Source of the DNA: Asterochloris sp. CNOR1
Lineage: Eukaryota > Chlorophyta > Trebouxiophyceae > Trebouxiales > Trebouxiaceae
DNA length: 64,000 nt
NCBI GenBank assembly: GCA_963969365.1
Contig: OZ017752.1
Location: 2,418,001-2,482,000, forward strand
Reading direction: 5' to 3'
The position numbers were made by a program, and so were the translations under genes. This document shows positions 49,205 through 59,729 of this stretch, piece after piece. Positions within the stretch are counted from its first letter, which is position 1; the number at the start of each line of letters is the position of its first letter. The notes beneath the pieces were generated by a model. It was not told the DNA's origin. It did no database searches and worked only from the letters and a program-made list of their open reading frames with translations.

Positions 49205-50463
49205 ACTGCCCACATGTTGTGTGACCCGACGTGATATGTTTCTCTGGCTCTGCACCTGTTTAGCTTGAGGATCTGGCGCCGAAGGGGTCTGTTTTGGCAC
49301 CCAAACATGTCGCGTGCCACTCTCACCCCTTCTGGCTTGGACTTCTGCTAGAAAGCTGTGGCCATCAGCCCCTTTTGGCCTTCCCATTCCTGAGACGCCT
49401 ATTTAAGAAGTCACACCCTTGTGTAACACTGCTGCAATGTGTAGATTGGCGTGTGCTGCAGCAGTGGTGCAGGCACAATAAAAGGCTAGAATGCAGTTAG
49501 GCTCCTCTGCAACAATTCCACCGGCTTGACTGGTGTGCAGGGCTGTCTGCTGCAGGGAACAGAAGACCTGTATGGCAGCATCTCTGGCGGCCTGTATCTG
49601 CAGAATTGGAGCAAGCTTCAGTGTCCCTTTGTCAGTCAGCCACAGTGTACAGCAAGCAGGAATTGTGTCCAGGCCAACTTATTGAACTGTGTCCAGGTCA
49701 ACTCTCAAAATTAACTGTGGCGGAAAGTCCTGGAGTGGGCGTTACATGCCATTGGCAGACACACTCAGGTTCATTGAGCGCTGGGAGTTCCAAGATGGAC
49801 AGCACAAGGCCCCAATCTGGCAGGGGCACATGTGTGCACAAATCAAGAATGCGCAAAATCAGCAATTGAGCTGAGTCAAGCTGTTGGGACAGCTTCAAGA
49901 GGCATCAGTTCAAGGAAGCAAGGTGGGGAGAAGACAGACTGCGCACTCAAGCTCTGAGAGAAGAGCAGATCAATGCAGAAATGCCAAGACAGGTGCAGGG
50001 GGGACGCTTGCTCAGGTTTCAAACAAAAGCGGGCAGCACTTGGTGTTCAGCAGGAGGCTCAAAGTCAACAAAGAGCAGGAGGCTCACGTCAGCAAAGAGA
50101 CAACAAAGCAAGAGAAATGAGGGTGGTGAACAGAACAGAACTTGCAGCAAGCACTCCCTTGCAAGGGTGTGCAATTGGCAGCAACTCTGGCTTTGGCAGG
50201 CCAGTTGACTATTGAGACTGTGGCCAGGGTAGGCGCCAAATAAGTTGTGTACAGAAGGTGGAAAGACTACTGTCAAGCTAGCCAACAGCTCAGGCCACGA
50301 GCAGCACTTGCAAGGCCTGGCCAGCTACGCGCTACTGGAGTATATAACATTCGGAGAGCCATTGATGTGCAGGGCTGGGCGGCTCAGGCAGGACCCAACC
50401 CAAGGAGGGCAAAACTACACAGGAGGGCCAGCGGACACTGTAGTCTCGTGTGGTGGGGCTGGC
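49205..50463. other. Convergent intergenic region
   Basis: This is the 3' flank of PsbQ and of the secreted-protein gene. It contains TGTAA at 49422-49426, a short tandem repeat at about 49665-49700 (GTGTCCAGGCCAACTT, then GTGTCCAGGTCAACTC), and a doubled GCAGGAGGCTCA at 50047 and 50085. It is A-richer than the genes. I see no exon chain. Confidence 0.5.
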
Positions 50464-53288
50464 TCATCTCCTGGGGGCTGTCATGTTGGCGTTGAGGGCC
50501 AGCTGCCCACTGCCGAAGCGGAAGCCGCCTGTGAACACCTTGGTGCCGGCAGGGGCCTCATAGACCCACTCTTCCAGCAGGCTGCGCCTGTTCCTGCAGC
50601 CGGGAACAGAGCACACTAGGTCAGAGGAACATGTCGTGTCGAGGGGTGCTGCATGGAGAAGTTAAGCACCACGAAAAGCAACAGGCTCAGGAATCGGTGC
50701 TCTACCTCAGGCGCACATGCTCAAGGCAGGCGGAAGGGGAGGGCAGGACAGGCACTACAGCAAAGGCTGGTGTCACCCAGGGAGGCATCGACATCACACC
50801 ACACAAGCTCCACGTGCAGAACAAGCTCCAGGCCAGAGCAGGCAGCAGAGAGGATGGCTGACCTGCGCAGCAGCCTCTTCTTGCCGCAAGAGCCCAGGTG
50901 CCAGTTGATGTCCCACCGGCCATCACCGCTGGAGGCCACGTCCACACCATTGTAGCCGCAGCACTCTGGGCAGGCGTTGTTGATGGCTGCAGCGCAGGGG
51001 AGGGCAGAGTCAGCTCGATCGCGTTGGATTTCAGAACTCTGGCTAAGCATGAGTATCAGTGCTGCTGTGAGGTAGCCCAACCACACGTGCTTGCCTGCCA
51101 GGGTCCACTGAGCAGATTGCTGAGCCATGCATGGCCAGGAGATTCACGGTGACTACATGAAAGCACAGAACCAGGGCAGTGAATGACAGCCCACAAGGAG
51201 GCGAGCTCACTGTAGGTGACAGGGCTTGTCGAAGGAGGGGTGCCACCAAGGCCAGAGCCAGTGCCCATGACGCAGGCCTGGGCCCCACAGTTGGCCGGCA
51301 GGAGGGCTGTGCAGACAGCGATGGTGTCGGTGCCAAAGATTTGGAGGCCGGCATTGCCCTTGCAGTAGGAGCCGCTGTCGGCGCCAGCTCCATAGTAGGT
51401 CAGCTGCAGGCAGGGCATGCGGGCTGTCGGCACGGGGGCTGTCGGAACACTACAGGGTCGTGCGCTGGAGAGGCTCAGATCCACAAAGCGCCCGAGACGC
51501 ACCAGCACAAACACCCTCTGCAGCTTGCCAGTCTGCAGCAAGCAGAGGCGCAGCTGTGCAGCGCAGGTAGCCAATAGAGGTGGTGCACGCAGGAGGTTGT
51601 CAGGCTCACCTGGCCATTCGCTGCAGCACTGCTGCTGGCGCTAGAGCTGGAGCTGGAGCTGGAGCTGGCGCTGGAGCTGGCGCTGGAGCTGGCGCTGGAG
51701 CTGGAGTCGGAGCTGCTGGCCTGTGTCGGTGGTGGTGGGGTGGGCGCTGGGCTGGTTGGCGAAGGTGGAGGCGGGCTGGGCGGAGGCGAGCTGCCATCTG
51801 AGCTGCTGGTGGGTGTCGTCGAGGCGGCCCTGAAGCTTGCAGTGGAGGTGCCGTCTGGGGTGCTAAATGGTGTTGTTGAAGTTGTGGGGCTGCCGCTGCC
51901 CTCTGGGGTGCCGGGGCTTGGTGGTGAGGCGGTGCCTGCAGGTAGGAGGGGTTGGGTTAGAACGTATGGGACGCCCAACTCTGATGGGCGCATGTGTCTG
52001 CAGACTGAAGGTCTGGTGCAGGCCTGGCACTACTACATGTACTGCCAAGTTGGCAGCATTCCTGTGATAGTGATGCAGGCCAGGCAGGTGCAGACGGTCA
52101 GGTAGCAATTGCACCTGTGGCAGGAGTGTCAGAGCTGCTGGGCGGTGGAGGCGGTGTCACACTTGTAGTGGTCACAGGGGTGGCTGCAGCGGAGGAGGTA
52201 TCAGGGGTGGCTGCAGCTGTAGTGGTCGCAGGCACATCCGCAGGGGTGGTGGCTGCTGTGATGGGGGCGCTCTGCTGCACAGCCGCGATGGTGTTGGCAG
52301 TGCCAGTGGTGTCGGAGAAGGTGGCAGCAACACCTGCAGGGCAGAGAGCGGGCAGAATCTGAGGTCATGCACAAAGTCAGACATGCGACAGTCAGTTGGA
52401 GGTTTGGGCCAGTTGCGCTCCGCATGGGGCGCAACCTGAAGATTTATGCAAGACCAGCCCCATGGGGCCCAAGCAACAGCAAGGAGGGCCGTCGTATTGT
52501 GAAGTGCAGAGCAATGGGCAGGAGCAGGCATGAAACTGAGGCAACTCACCCCCTGTGGCCTGTGTGGGGCATGTAACAAAAGACCAGCCGGCTGTGAGGG
52601 CGTAGGTGGCAGTGGAGGTTGCCAAGAGGTCACCAGGGCTGATGGCAGAGCCATCGAGCTGCTGTCCAGCAACACCAATGACCAGAGCAGTCACGTTCAC
52701 GCCGTAGGGCACAGGCTGGATGCCGGTGGCAGCCACCTGGGCGGCGGCCGTCTGGTTGTCTGCCTCCCAGGTGATGCACTGGCCACAGACAGCTGAGCTG
52801 TTGAAGGCTGCGCTGGACAGGAGGGCCATGCCGGCCACTGGAGGGGAGGGGTTGGGCATGGCAGACACATAGTCCTGGCAGGTCTCCTGGCTGCTGTCCA
52901 CGCCTGGGCTCATCCAGGTCTGCAGCAGGGGCGGCCTGGATGAGGGAGCTGAGGGCAGTGCCAGATGGTGATCAGCACGTGTTTTGAATCTGAACTCGCA
53001 TGACTGACCCACATGGAGTGGGCCTCAGCAGTCATCTGGGCTCTACTGAAGTCAGATTGTGCATGCAGTGCAAGGTTGTGTGCCCCAAGGTCATGAGCAC
53101 TGAGCAGGAGACTCAGTTGTTGGAGTCAAAACATCCGAACACAAGATCAAACTCACTGTGCCATAGAAGCTGTTGCCGGGGGCGACGGGCGTGTCGCCGT
53201 CGCTTTGGAGGGGCAGGTAGGCTGCCTGGTTGAGCTGTGCGCGAGCACCTTGCACCGCCGCAAGGGCGAGGAGAAGGAGGGCAGCCAT
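50464..53288 (-). CDS. Secreted Cys-rich protein with Pro/Ser hinge, expansin-like modules
   Basis: Exons in phase: 53288-53157, 52919-52550, 52333-52115, 51935-51610, 51403-51247, 50986-50863, 50593-50464 (TGA). The total is 485 aa. The signal peptide MAALLLLALAAVQGARA precedes QLNQ; an upstream in-frame ATG at 53321 would add 11 residues. Module 1 (about residues 45-165) has CGQCITW, VNVTALVIGVAGQQLDGSA and WSFVTCP. A long Ser/Thr/Pro linker follows (SPPPSPPPPSPTSPAPTPPP and poly-Ser). Module 2 has LTYYGAGADSGSYCKGNAG, CTALLPANCGAQAC, NNACPECCGYNGVDVASSGD and RWDINWHLGSCG. The spacing of Cys, the TYYG and WDI(N)W elements recalls the double-psi beta-barrel of expansins and barwin (inference). 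The Pro-rich hinge is typical of algal wall glycoproteins. An extracellular or cell-wall role is likely; the exact enzyme or structural class is unknown. Confidence 0.72.
51638..51712. repeat. Hexanucleotide microsatellite encoding poly-Ser
   Basis: GCTGGA/GCTGGC hexamers repeat about twelve times on the plus strand. On the minus strand they read AGCTCC/AGCGCC, encoding the Ser/Ala run in the hinge of the secreted protein. The unit is in frame, so copy-number change would lengthen or shorten the hinge without a frameshift. Confidence 0.9.
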
Positions 53289-55238
53289 GGCACGAGGGTT
53301 TCGAAAGAGCCTGCATCGCATCATAGAGCAGAGTGAGGGGCAGCACTGCTCAGAGGTGAATGCCCCACAGCCATGTTTGACTGGGGCATGGCGGCCAGCA
53401 GAGCACTCCAATTGACCTCAAGGGAAGCAGGATGGAGGTGCTAGGCTTGCAGGAGGTGGGCTTGGGTCAGATGCCTGGTCAAGGGGGGCAGGGGCCTTGT
53501 GCCCACGAGTCAACTGCAATAAGCTGTGGGTTCGGTGTGCTGCTGCAAGCAGCGAGCTGTGCGAGCAGGCAGGCTGCCGGTAGGCACAGACCCGCTGAAA
53601 GGAGGTAATTGGCCATCTCCATCCTGTCTTCACTCACCTGTGTGGGCTGCTGGCAGGTCGCTGTGTGAACGCGCAGACCTGAGCGTATATCTCCGAGAAT
53701 AGCGGAGCTCGTATCGACGTTCTGGAAGTAAAGGACTTAGGTTTGAGCTCTGAGTTGCCGCCTTGACTCAAGTGAGACTGGGGGCCTTTTTCGTTCTTCG
53801 CTCGATAAGCCTTAGCCTCAATCTGTGGAATCGGTCATGCACATCATGCCACTTACCCTGTAGCGCCCATAGACTTGCACGACCTGGTGTGTCCAGCAGG
53901 TGTCAGTGGTGTGTATCAGCAGATCAAAGATCCCAACTGACCAAAGGTTGAAGGTGGGCAGTCAACCAGCTTCAGTGGGCAGTTCTGAAAACCTGCACAG
54001 CTGGGCTGAGCAGGGCGCATTCATTGTTCGCATCCACTGTCATTCTTTAGCCCACTGAAAGAGGGCCCATTCACAGCCCCAAGCAAAGTTGTTCAGTGCT
54101 GCTGGAGATGCCAGCATGCACATGAGATGCAGACACAGCATACTATCCGGGGCACGGCATTGATGTCTCACTTGCTGCGGGTTTACAGGCTTGCCCACTG
54201 ATGCACGACCACATAGACCTGCAGGCAACTGTTCCCCATGGTTCCAGACCCTGGGTCATTGGTGCATGTCTGGATAGTGCGGGCAGAGGCTTGCTCAAAG
54301 ATTACAGGACTAGAGAGTGTGGCTGGTGAGGCCAAGGCCAGCAGCAGCTACGCTTCTCCTCTGGCCGTGAGGGGCTGCAACGCAGGGCCAGGCATTCCAG
54401 CCTGTCACTGAACTGCTTACGCTGCTAAGTGCATGACTGGCAGCTGCAGATCGTTCTGGGAGCCCGACATCTTTGCAACAGCAGTGATGCTGGGCTCCAG
54501 CCTTCCACTGCTGTGCCTGTGCTATGTGCTGTGCAAGGCTTTGAGCATCATCTTCCTCCTGCACAGGGTCTATCATGCTGTAGCTGCCAGGACTCACACC
54601 CCTCAAAGTCCCTGCTGTCCTTAGCAATGCTTGCACACAAGGCCTCCGTTGTTTGCTGGCCCAGTGCTCATGGCGCAGCAGCCAGAAGTGACAAGCCTGG
54701 CAGGGGCTGACTCTGTGCAGGTGCTGATCAGCTCGAGAGGAGTGCACAGCTGCAGGCAGTGTGAACACGCCTACTTGGCGCCTGCATTGTGAAATGCTGT
54801 GCATAGGCCGTCTTGTTCTGGATGCCACAAGGGAAGAGAACATCCATGCCAGCAGGCCACATGTCAATGCAGCATTCAAAGGAGCAGAGTATGCTGCGTC
54901 CATGTACACACACAGCCTGAAGGCAGGGTGGTCCCAACAAACTGGCCTTCAGCCTGCCGGCCATTCGGGCCACATAGAGTTGGTGGCTTTGCACATCTGC
55001 GGCCTTCTGCTTTCAGAGCCATCATGCAGGCGCGGGTTCTGCCCAAATCTGAATCCAAGTAGGCGAGTCAAACTTCCTGCAGCTGCCCTCGCTCTCTCAT
55101 TCCCCCTGCGATACTGCCTCCGTCCTGCTTGTACCGCTGCTGTGTTGAGGCCAAACTTGCTTGGTGACCGTTCTTTGCACACGGTGTCAAGACTTCACTT
55201 TGTGAGGAAGCTAGGGACCTGCCATCATTTCAGGGGGC
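53289..55238. other. Divergent intergenic region, no gene recognised
   Basis: 1,950 bp lie between the starts of the secreted-protein gene (minus) and the BAR gene (plus). A 199-codon minus frame at 54310-54909 has Cys/His/Ser/Ala-rich composition without domain features, and I could not support it with splice sites or homology. The promoters of both flanking genes must lie here. Confidence 0.45.
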
Positions 55239-57928
55239 ATGGGAGCTGGCTGGCGAAGGTTTCAGGAGCAGGTGTGCCTTTGCTGAATTGCTGCTCCTCC
55301 ATGGCGCCTGCCTGGCAGATCCTCTGCGCTGCCCTGTCTCAGACTGCACCCAGCAGAACTGCAACAATCTGAGCTGGTCAATCACTGGACTGCAGGCACG
55401 CCAGAAATGGCACTTGGCTCCCGCAAAGGCTGGCTTTTCCAATACCAGCAATGCCAGGAATGAGCTCATGCTGCGGGAGGCTGGAGACTTTGCGGGCCAT
55501 CTGAAGCGATGCGAGAAGGACATCAGGAACCTCAAGAATGCCACAGAAGGTGCGTTGGTCCTCACAGCAAGGCAGAGGCAGCCAGGCTGTCAACTGCCAC
55601 TGCCTGCCAAGGCGCTACCTCGTCTGCTGAGCTACTCAGGGTAGCCAGGGGCTGAACAGACAGGCAGCAGTCAGTCATGGCAGCAGTCAGGCAGGACTGA
55701 GACTGCCTATGCTGCTGCCCTGCAGGACTCCTGAACACCACAAAGATTGTCATGTCCGCACCACTGCCCAAGGTGTATGAGGATGCAGGGAATGGCTCCG
55801 CCCAGCCTGCCCCTGTGCAGACCCCAGGCGCCATTGGGCCCATTGGGGGGGACTTCAAGGTCGATGAGCTGCAGCGCGTCGCCAAGGAGACGGTGAGACC
55901 TGCTGCTGGCACCACCCTGCACTGCTCTGCAGCAGTATGGTGCCAAGCAGACAGCCTGAGCCCAGCATTTGCCGTCATCATGAATGAATGTGGTCTTGAC
56001 GGCGCCATTAGGTTTGTCTGTGACATGCGAGGCCATGGCACAATGGGACTACCTGCTGGCTTGCAGCTGTTATTGCAGCGCAATTTGGCTTTTACAATGA
56101 CATTTAAGGTCTTTACATGATCAGGGTTGGTCCCTGTGCTGCACAGTCTAAGCACAGTTTTCCTGCCACCTGTCAAGCCACAGAGCTGAGTGGCTGCCCT
56201 CAGCAGGCATCTGGCTGGCCACCCACCTCAGCAGCCCAACTCCCCTCAGCTGCAGATGCTGGCTGCGTTGCAGGCCAAAAAGCTGGAGGCCGAGGTGCTG
56301 GCCCCCATGCAGCGGTGGACAACAGCCTACAACACAGTCCAGACGCGCATGACAAAGCTGGAGGGGCTGCGACTGGAGGTGGACTCACGCAGGTCGGGCT
56401 TGAACTTGGGGAGACATGCACCTGCACCGGCAGCTGGCTGCATGACGCCTGGCTTGCTCAACAAGGCAGCCAATCCAGGGCCTGCGTGGGACCTGGCTCA
56501 TTGCTTGTGTTGTGATGCAGTCGGCATATCTCATCAGACCGGGTAGGAGGCGACATGCTGCTGCCCGTCACATGCTGCACAGGCTGAGACTGGGGCTTGG
56601 CAGGCCGGTGGCACATGCCAGTAGCTGCAGCAAGAACCACAGCACAGCCAAGGATGAGGTGGTAAGGCACCCCGCCACCAGGGCTGTGTCGTTGCCGCAG
56701 GTGCCAGCTGTTGCTAGCCTGCTCAGGTCTTGCTGTGCTGCTGCAGGCGCACAGTGGCTGACCTTGGGCAGCGCATCGACAAGCAGCGTGCGCGGCTGCC
56801 GCAGACTCGCAACAAGGGAGAGTTTGAGATGGAGCAGACCATCAAGAAGATGCAGCACAAGGAGAACAAGCTGGCAGGTGGGCTGTAGAGGTCGACCTGA
56901 ATGTGCTGTGGTCAGCCAGGGCAAAGCAGGGTGTCCACAGCTGGAGCTCAGCAACATCACGCAATATGCCAAGCTGACAGTCAGACTGCTAAGGTGTTTT
57001 GCTGCTTGGCCTGTAGCTGCCCGGCAGTCCTTCAAGGAGCAGGAAGCCATGGTCTACCAACAGCTGGCGCAGCTGATCAGGGACGCAGTGTGGCTCAAGA
57101 GCTACATAGCAGCAGGTGAGCAGGCTGTGCGCTTCCCTGGAATGGTAGCAGAGCCTGCTGTGTCTGGTTCTGGGCGCACGCAAGCTTTGCCTATCCTGTG
57201 CCAGCAAATCCTGCTGTGGAGTGTCTGCTATGGGCCTCTGATGCCTGCTTGGACTTCGCTGAGCTGGCTACCCACCTAACCCGGACCTGTGCAGTCAGGC
57301 TGCTCTGCCTGTTGCAGTCATGCGCTTGGAGCAGGAGGCCTTTTCCAGCGCGTACAACTCGCTGGGCCCGCAGAAGGGGGGCATGGACGTGATGGTGCCC
57401 GTGCAGGGGGCCCTGCCAGGCCCCTCTGAGCTGCCCAGTGGGCCAGGCCCGATGCCCATTGCAGGCAGGCCGCTGGATGGAGCGCCCCAACAGGTACAAT
57501 GCCTGAGCATACATCGCTGCAGTGCGCCCTGACCCTGGTCAGCACCTGTCAGAGGCCGAGCGACCGACTTAGGTTGGTGCAGTGCACCTTTGGTCTGGCC
57601 AGCACACTGTTCCACTCGTAACAGTTGCACAGAGACGGATTGCAAACATGGAAAGTCCCTTCAAACCCCCCTGAGCAGCCTGTCCCCTGCTGCGCAGAAT
57701 GGGACAGGACTGATGCGTGCTGTGAGCAGTAAGGTCCGGCGGCAGCCCAGCGGCAAAGAAAATGGGGCCATGCTTCCGGGGAGCAAGAGCGAGTATGGCA
57801 TGGAGACAGGGGCAGCCCCCCCACAGCGCATCACACGGGCCCCCTCTGCTACCAGCGGCTACGTGGACCGATATGGCGACCAGCCCACAAGCTATGGACA
57901 GCAGCAGCAGCAGCAGTGGGCTGCATGA
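55239..57928 (+). CDS. BAR-domain protein
   Basis: Likely membrane-curvature sensor or shaper acting in endocytic or vacuolar trafficking. Exons in phase: 55239-55271, 55396-55549, 55726-55892, 56250 (or 56256)-56392, 56747-56877, 57017-57115, 57318-57493, 57698-57928 (TGA); 377 or 375 aa. BAR-type helices fill about residues 1-250: MGAGWRRFQEQARQKWHLAP, HLKRCEKDIRNLKNATEGLL, KVYEDAGNGS, APMQRWTTAYNTVQTRMTKL, LRLEVDSRRRTVADLGQRID, EMEQTIKKMQHKENKLA and QEAMVYQQLAQLIRDAVWLK. The C-terminal tail is disordered (GSKSEYGMETG, poly-Gln from a CAG run at 57900-57914) with no SH3 domain seen. The short first exon was chosen because it is the nearest ATG giving the right phase and an amphipathic start. 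The family call is from pattern; the subfamily is unknown. Confidence 0.82.
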
Positions 57929-58162
57929 GAAAGTGGCACAGCTTTCTGTAGAATGCCAATGAGAGGGCAGGCTGCAGAGTCTGCATCACCAAGGTACCCC
58001 CTAATGCATGAATGGTTTGACACAGCGATTGGTCAAGTGTTGACGGGCAACACAGCCTCTCAATTGCATTGAACTGTGATGCTGACTGACTCACATCACT
58101 TTGCACCCTTTCATTATCGTCTTTCATTTTGACTGCTGTAAGCTATGCAGGCAGGCACTGCA

Positions 58163-59511
58163 TCATCTTTCTAGCAGGCTCTGAAATTCAGCAAAGTCAA
58201 TGCCACCCGTGCCTTCCTTGTCCATGTCCGCAAGCATTGTCTCTAAGTCAATTGTCAGCTCAAATTCCTGCACAGGTGGTGGCGCCAGTATCAGGGAGCC
58301 TCAAACCAGTAGTGGGGCAGTAAATGCCTCAAAGCACCAGCTGGGCAGGCGCTGCAGCTCGCACCTTGACAGTAGCCCTCAACTTCTCTAACAAGACCTT
58401 GCCACTCTTGTCTGCCTGCAGCAGTGGTACTTCCATATCAGCTCACAGATGTACACACAGCAGAGACTGCAGCCTGAGTCTGTTTAGCAGCAACGAGTCT
58501 GCTGAGCAGTGCAGCCAGGCCATGAAATAACCTCCACCAGAAAGGGAAAGGCTGGTGCCGAGCAGACCTGTGCAGCCGTGAGGGCGGAATCAAGCTGTTT
58601 TGCTTAAACTTGATTGCTGATTGATTGATTGGCACCACTGATGCATCAGAAAATGCAGCCTGCAAGTTGCACTGGCAGCTGTTGTGTCACAAGAGTGTCC
58701 CCCCGCCCATCCGGCTAACCCAATGCCCACCTTGCCCCCCAGCGCCACAAAAGCCTCCACAGTGTCCCCATTGTCCGGCCTGGCCTGCGCCTGCTTCTGC
58801 CTCTCTGCCAGGCGCAGGAACTCTGGAAACTCGATTTCCCCGCTTTTGTCCTCATCCACCTGCGCATGCAGCACCAATGGAGCAGCCTCAGGGCTCCTGC
58901 AGATTATAGGGCTGTGCCATTGTAGCACCAGGGGATCAGCAGCGGAGCAACGGCATCGGCAGCCTCACGCCCATCTTTACAAATGAGAACCTGCAGCAAG
59001 CAGCTGCAGCAGGGGCTTTCTGCTGCATTGAACTCGCCACCACTCTGCACATGTTGTCAATCTGCTCCAGACTGCAAGGACGGAGTCGAGCTGTTGCCTG
59101 CCAAGTTGGCTGCACATTGCTGTCAGTCCACCAGAACTAGCGTGACAGGCTGCGCTGCTGAGCTGGCTGCTGCAGGCTGGCAGACGGGTGTCTTGTGGCA
59201 GAGCCTGAGGTAGAGGGACGCACCTGCATTTTGATGCTGCTGCTCTGCACATGCTGGCTCCGCACCTCATTCAGCATAGCAGTCAGTTCTGCATCTGAGC
59301 AATGCTGCCCAACAGCCTCCATGACAGTCTTGAGCTCCTTGACGTCAACAGTGCCACTCCCTGCAGACACCAGAACTTACTGACAATGCAGCTGTGTGGT
59401 GTCCCCTAAATTCTGAGGCCATCAGTACTCATCCTGACCGTCATTGTCGAAACTGTTGAATGCTTTTCTGCACATGTCTATCTCTTGTTGCGTCAAGGTA
59501 GGGCTCTTCAT
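58163..59511 (-). CDS. Calmodulin-like EF-hand calcium-binding protein
   Basis: Exons in phase: 59511-59439, 59360-59266, 58859-58731, 58415-58365, 58267-58163 (TGA), giving 150 aa, calmodulin length. It starts MKSPTLTQQEIDMCRKAFN. EF1 loop DNDGSGTVDVKE is canonical and assembled across intron 1. EF2 loop DEDKSGEIEFPE is canonical and follows MLNE, exactly as in calmodulin. EF3 is degenerate: KADKSGKVLLEK lacks the first Asp and the final Glu. EF4 loop DKEGTGGIDFAE matches the DKEGTG type of centrin EF2. So three sites probably bind calcium. A later donor in exon 2 (after 59224) would insert 14 residues between EF1 and EF2 and is less likely. The centrin-like signature suggests a flagellar, centrosomal or mRNA-export relative, but it is not a canonical centrin. 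Confidence 0.85.
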
Positions 59512-59729
59512 GTCTGCTGCGGAGTTTGTCTACCAGGTGGGGCCTGCAGCAGAGATGCCTCTTCACCCTGCAGCAAGAGTCAGGTAGGACGAAGCAGACC
59601 TTGCACACTTGGCCAGTGTCGAGATGCCTGTAGCTGTGGGGGAGGAGTTCATCAGCAACAGGGCCCTCCAGACGTTGAGGGCTTGCCACCTGCAGAGCAC
59701 CATGCCGGGTGTGTGCCCCGCCAATTTGA
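59512..59729. promoter_or_regulatory. Divergent promoter region, EF-hand / Ala-rich hypothetical
   Basis: 218 bp separate the start codons at 59511 (minus) and 59730 (plus). No core element identified. Confidence 0.4.

Noticed and set aside
54310-54909. 199-codon minus-strand open frame in the secreted-protein/BAR gap
   Set aside because: No domain, no splice partners and no codon pattern resembling the supported genes; not enough to call a gene.
59224-59265. Alternative donor extending EF-hand exon 2 by 42 nt
   Set aside because: It is in frame but would insert 14 residues between MLNE and the EF2 loop; the upstream donor gives exact calmodulin spacing.
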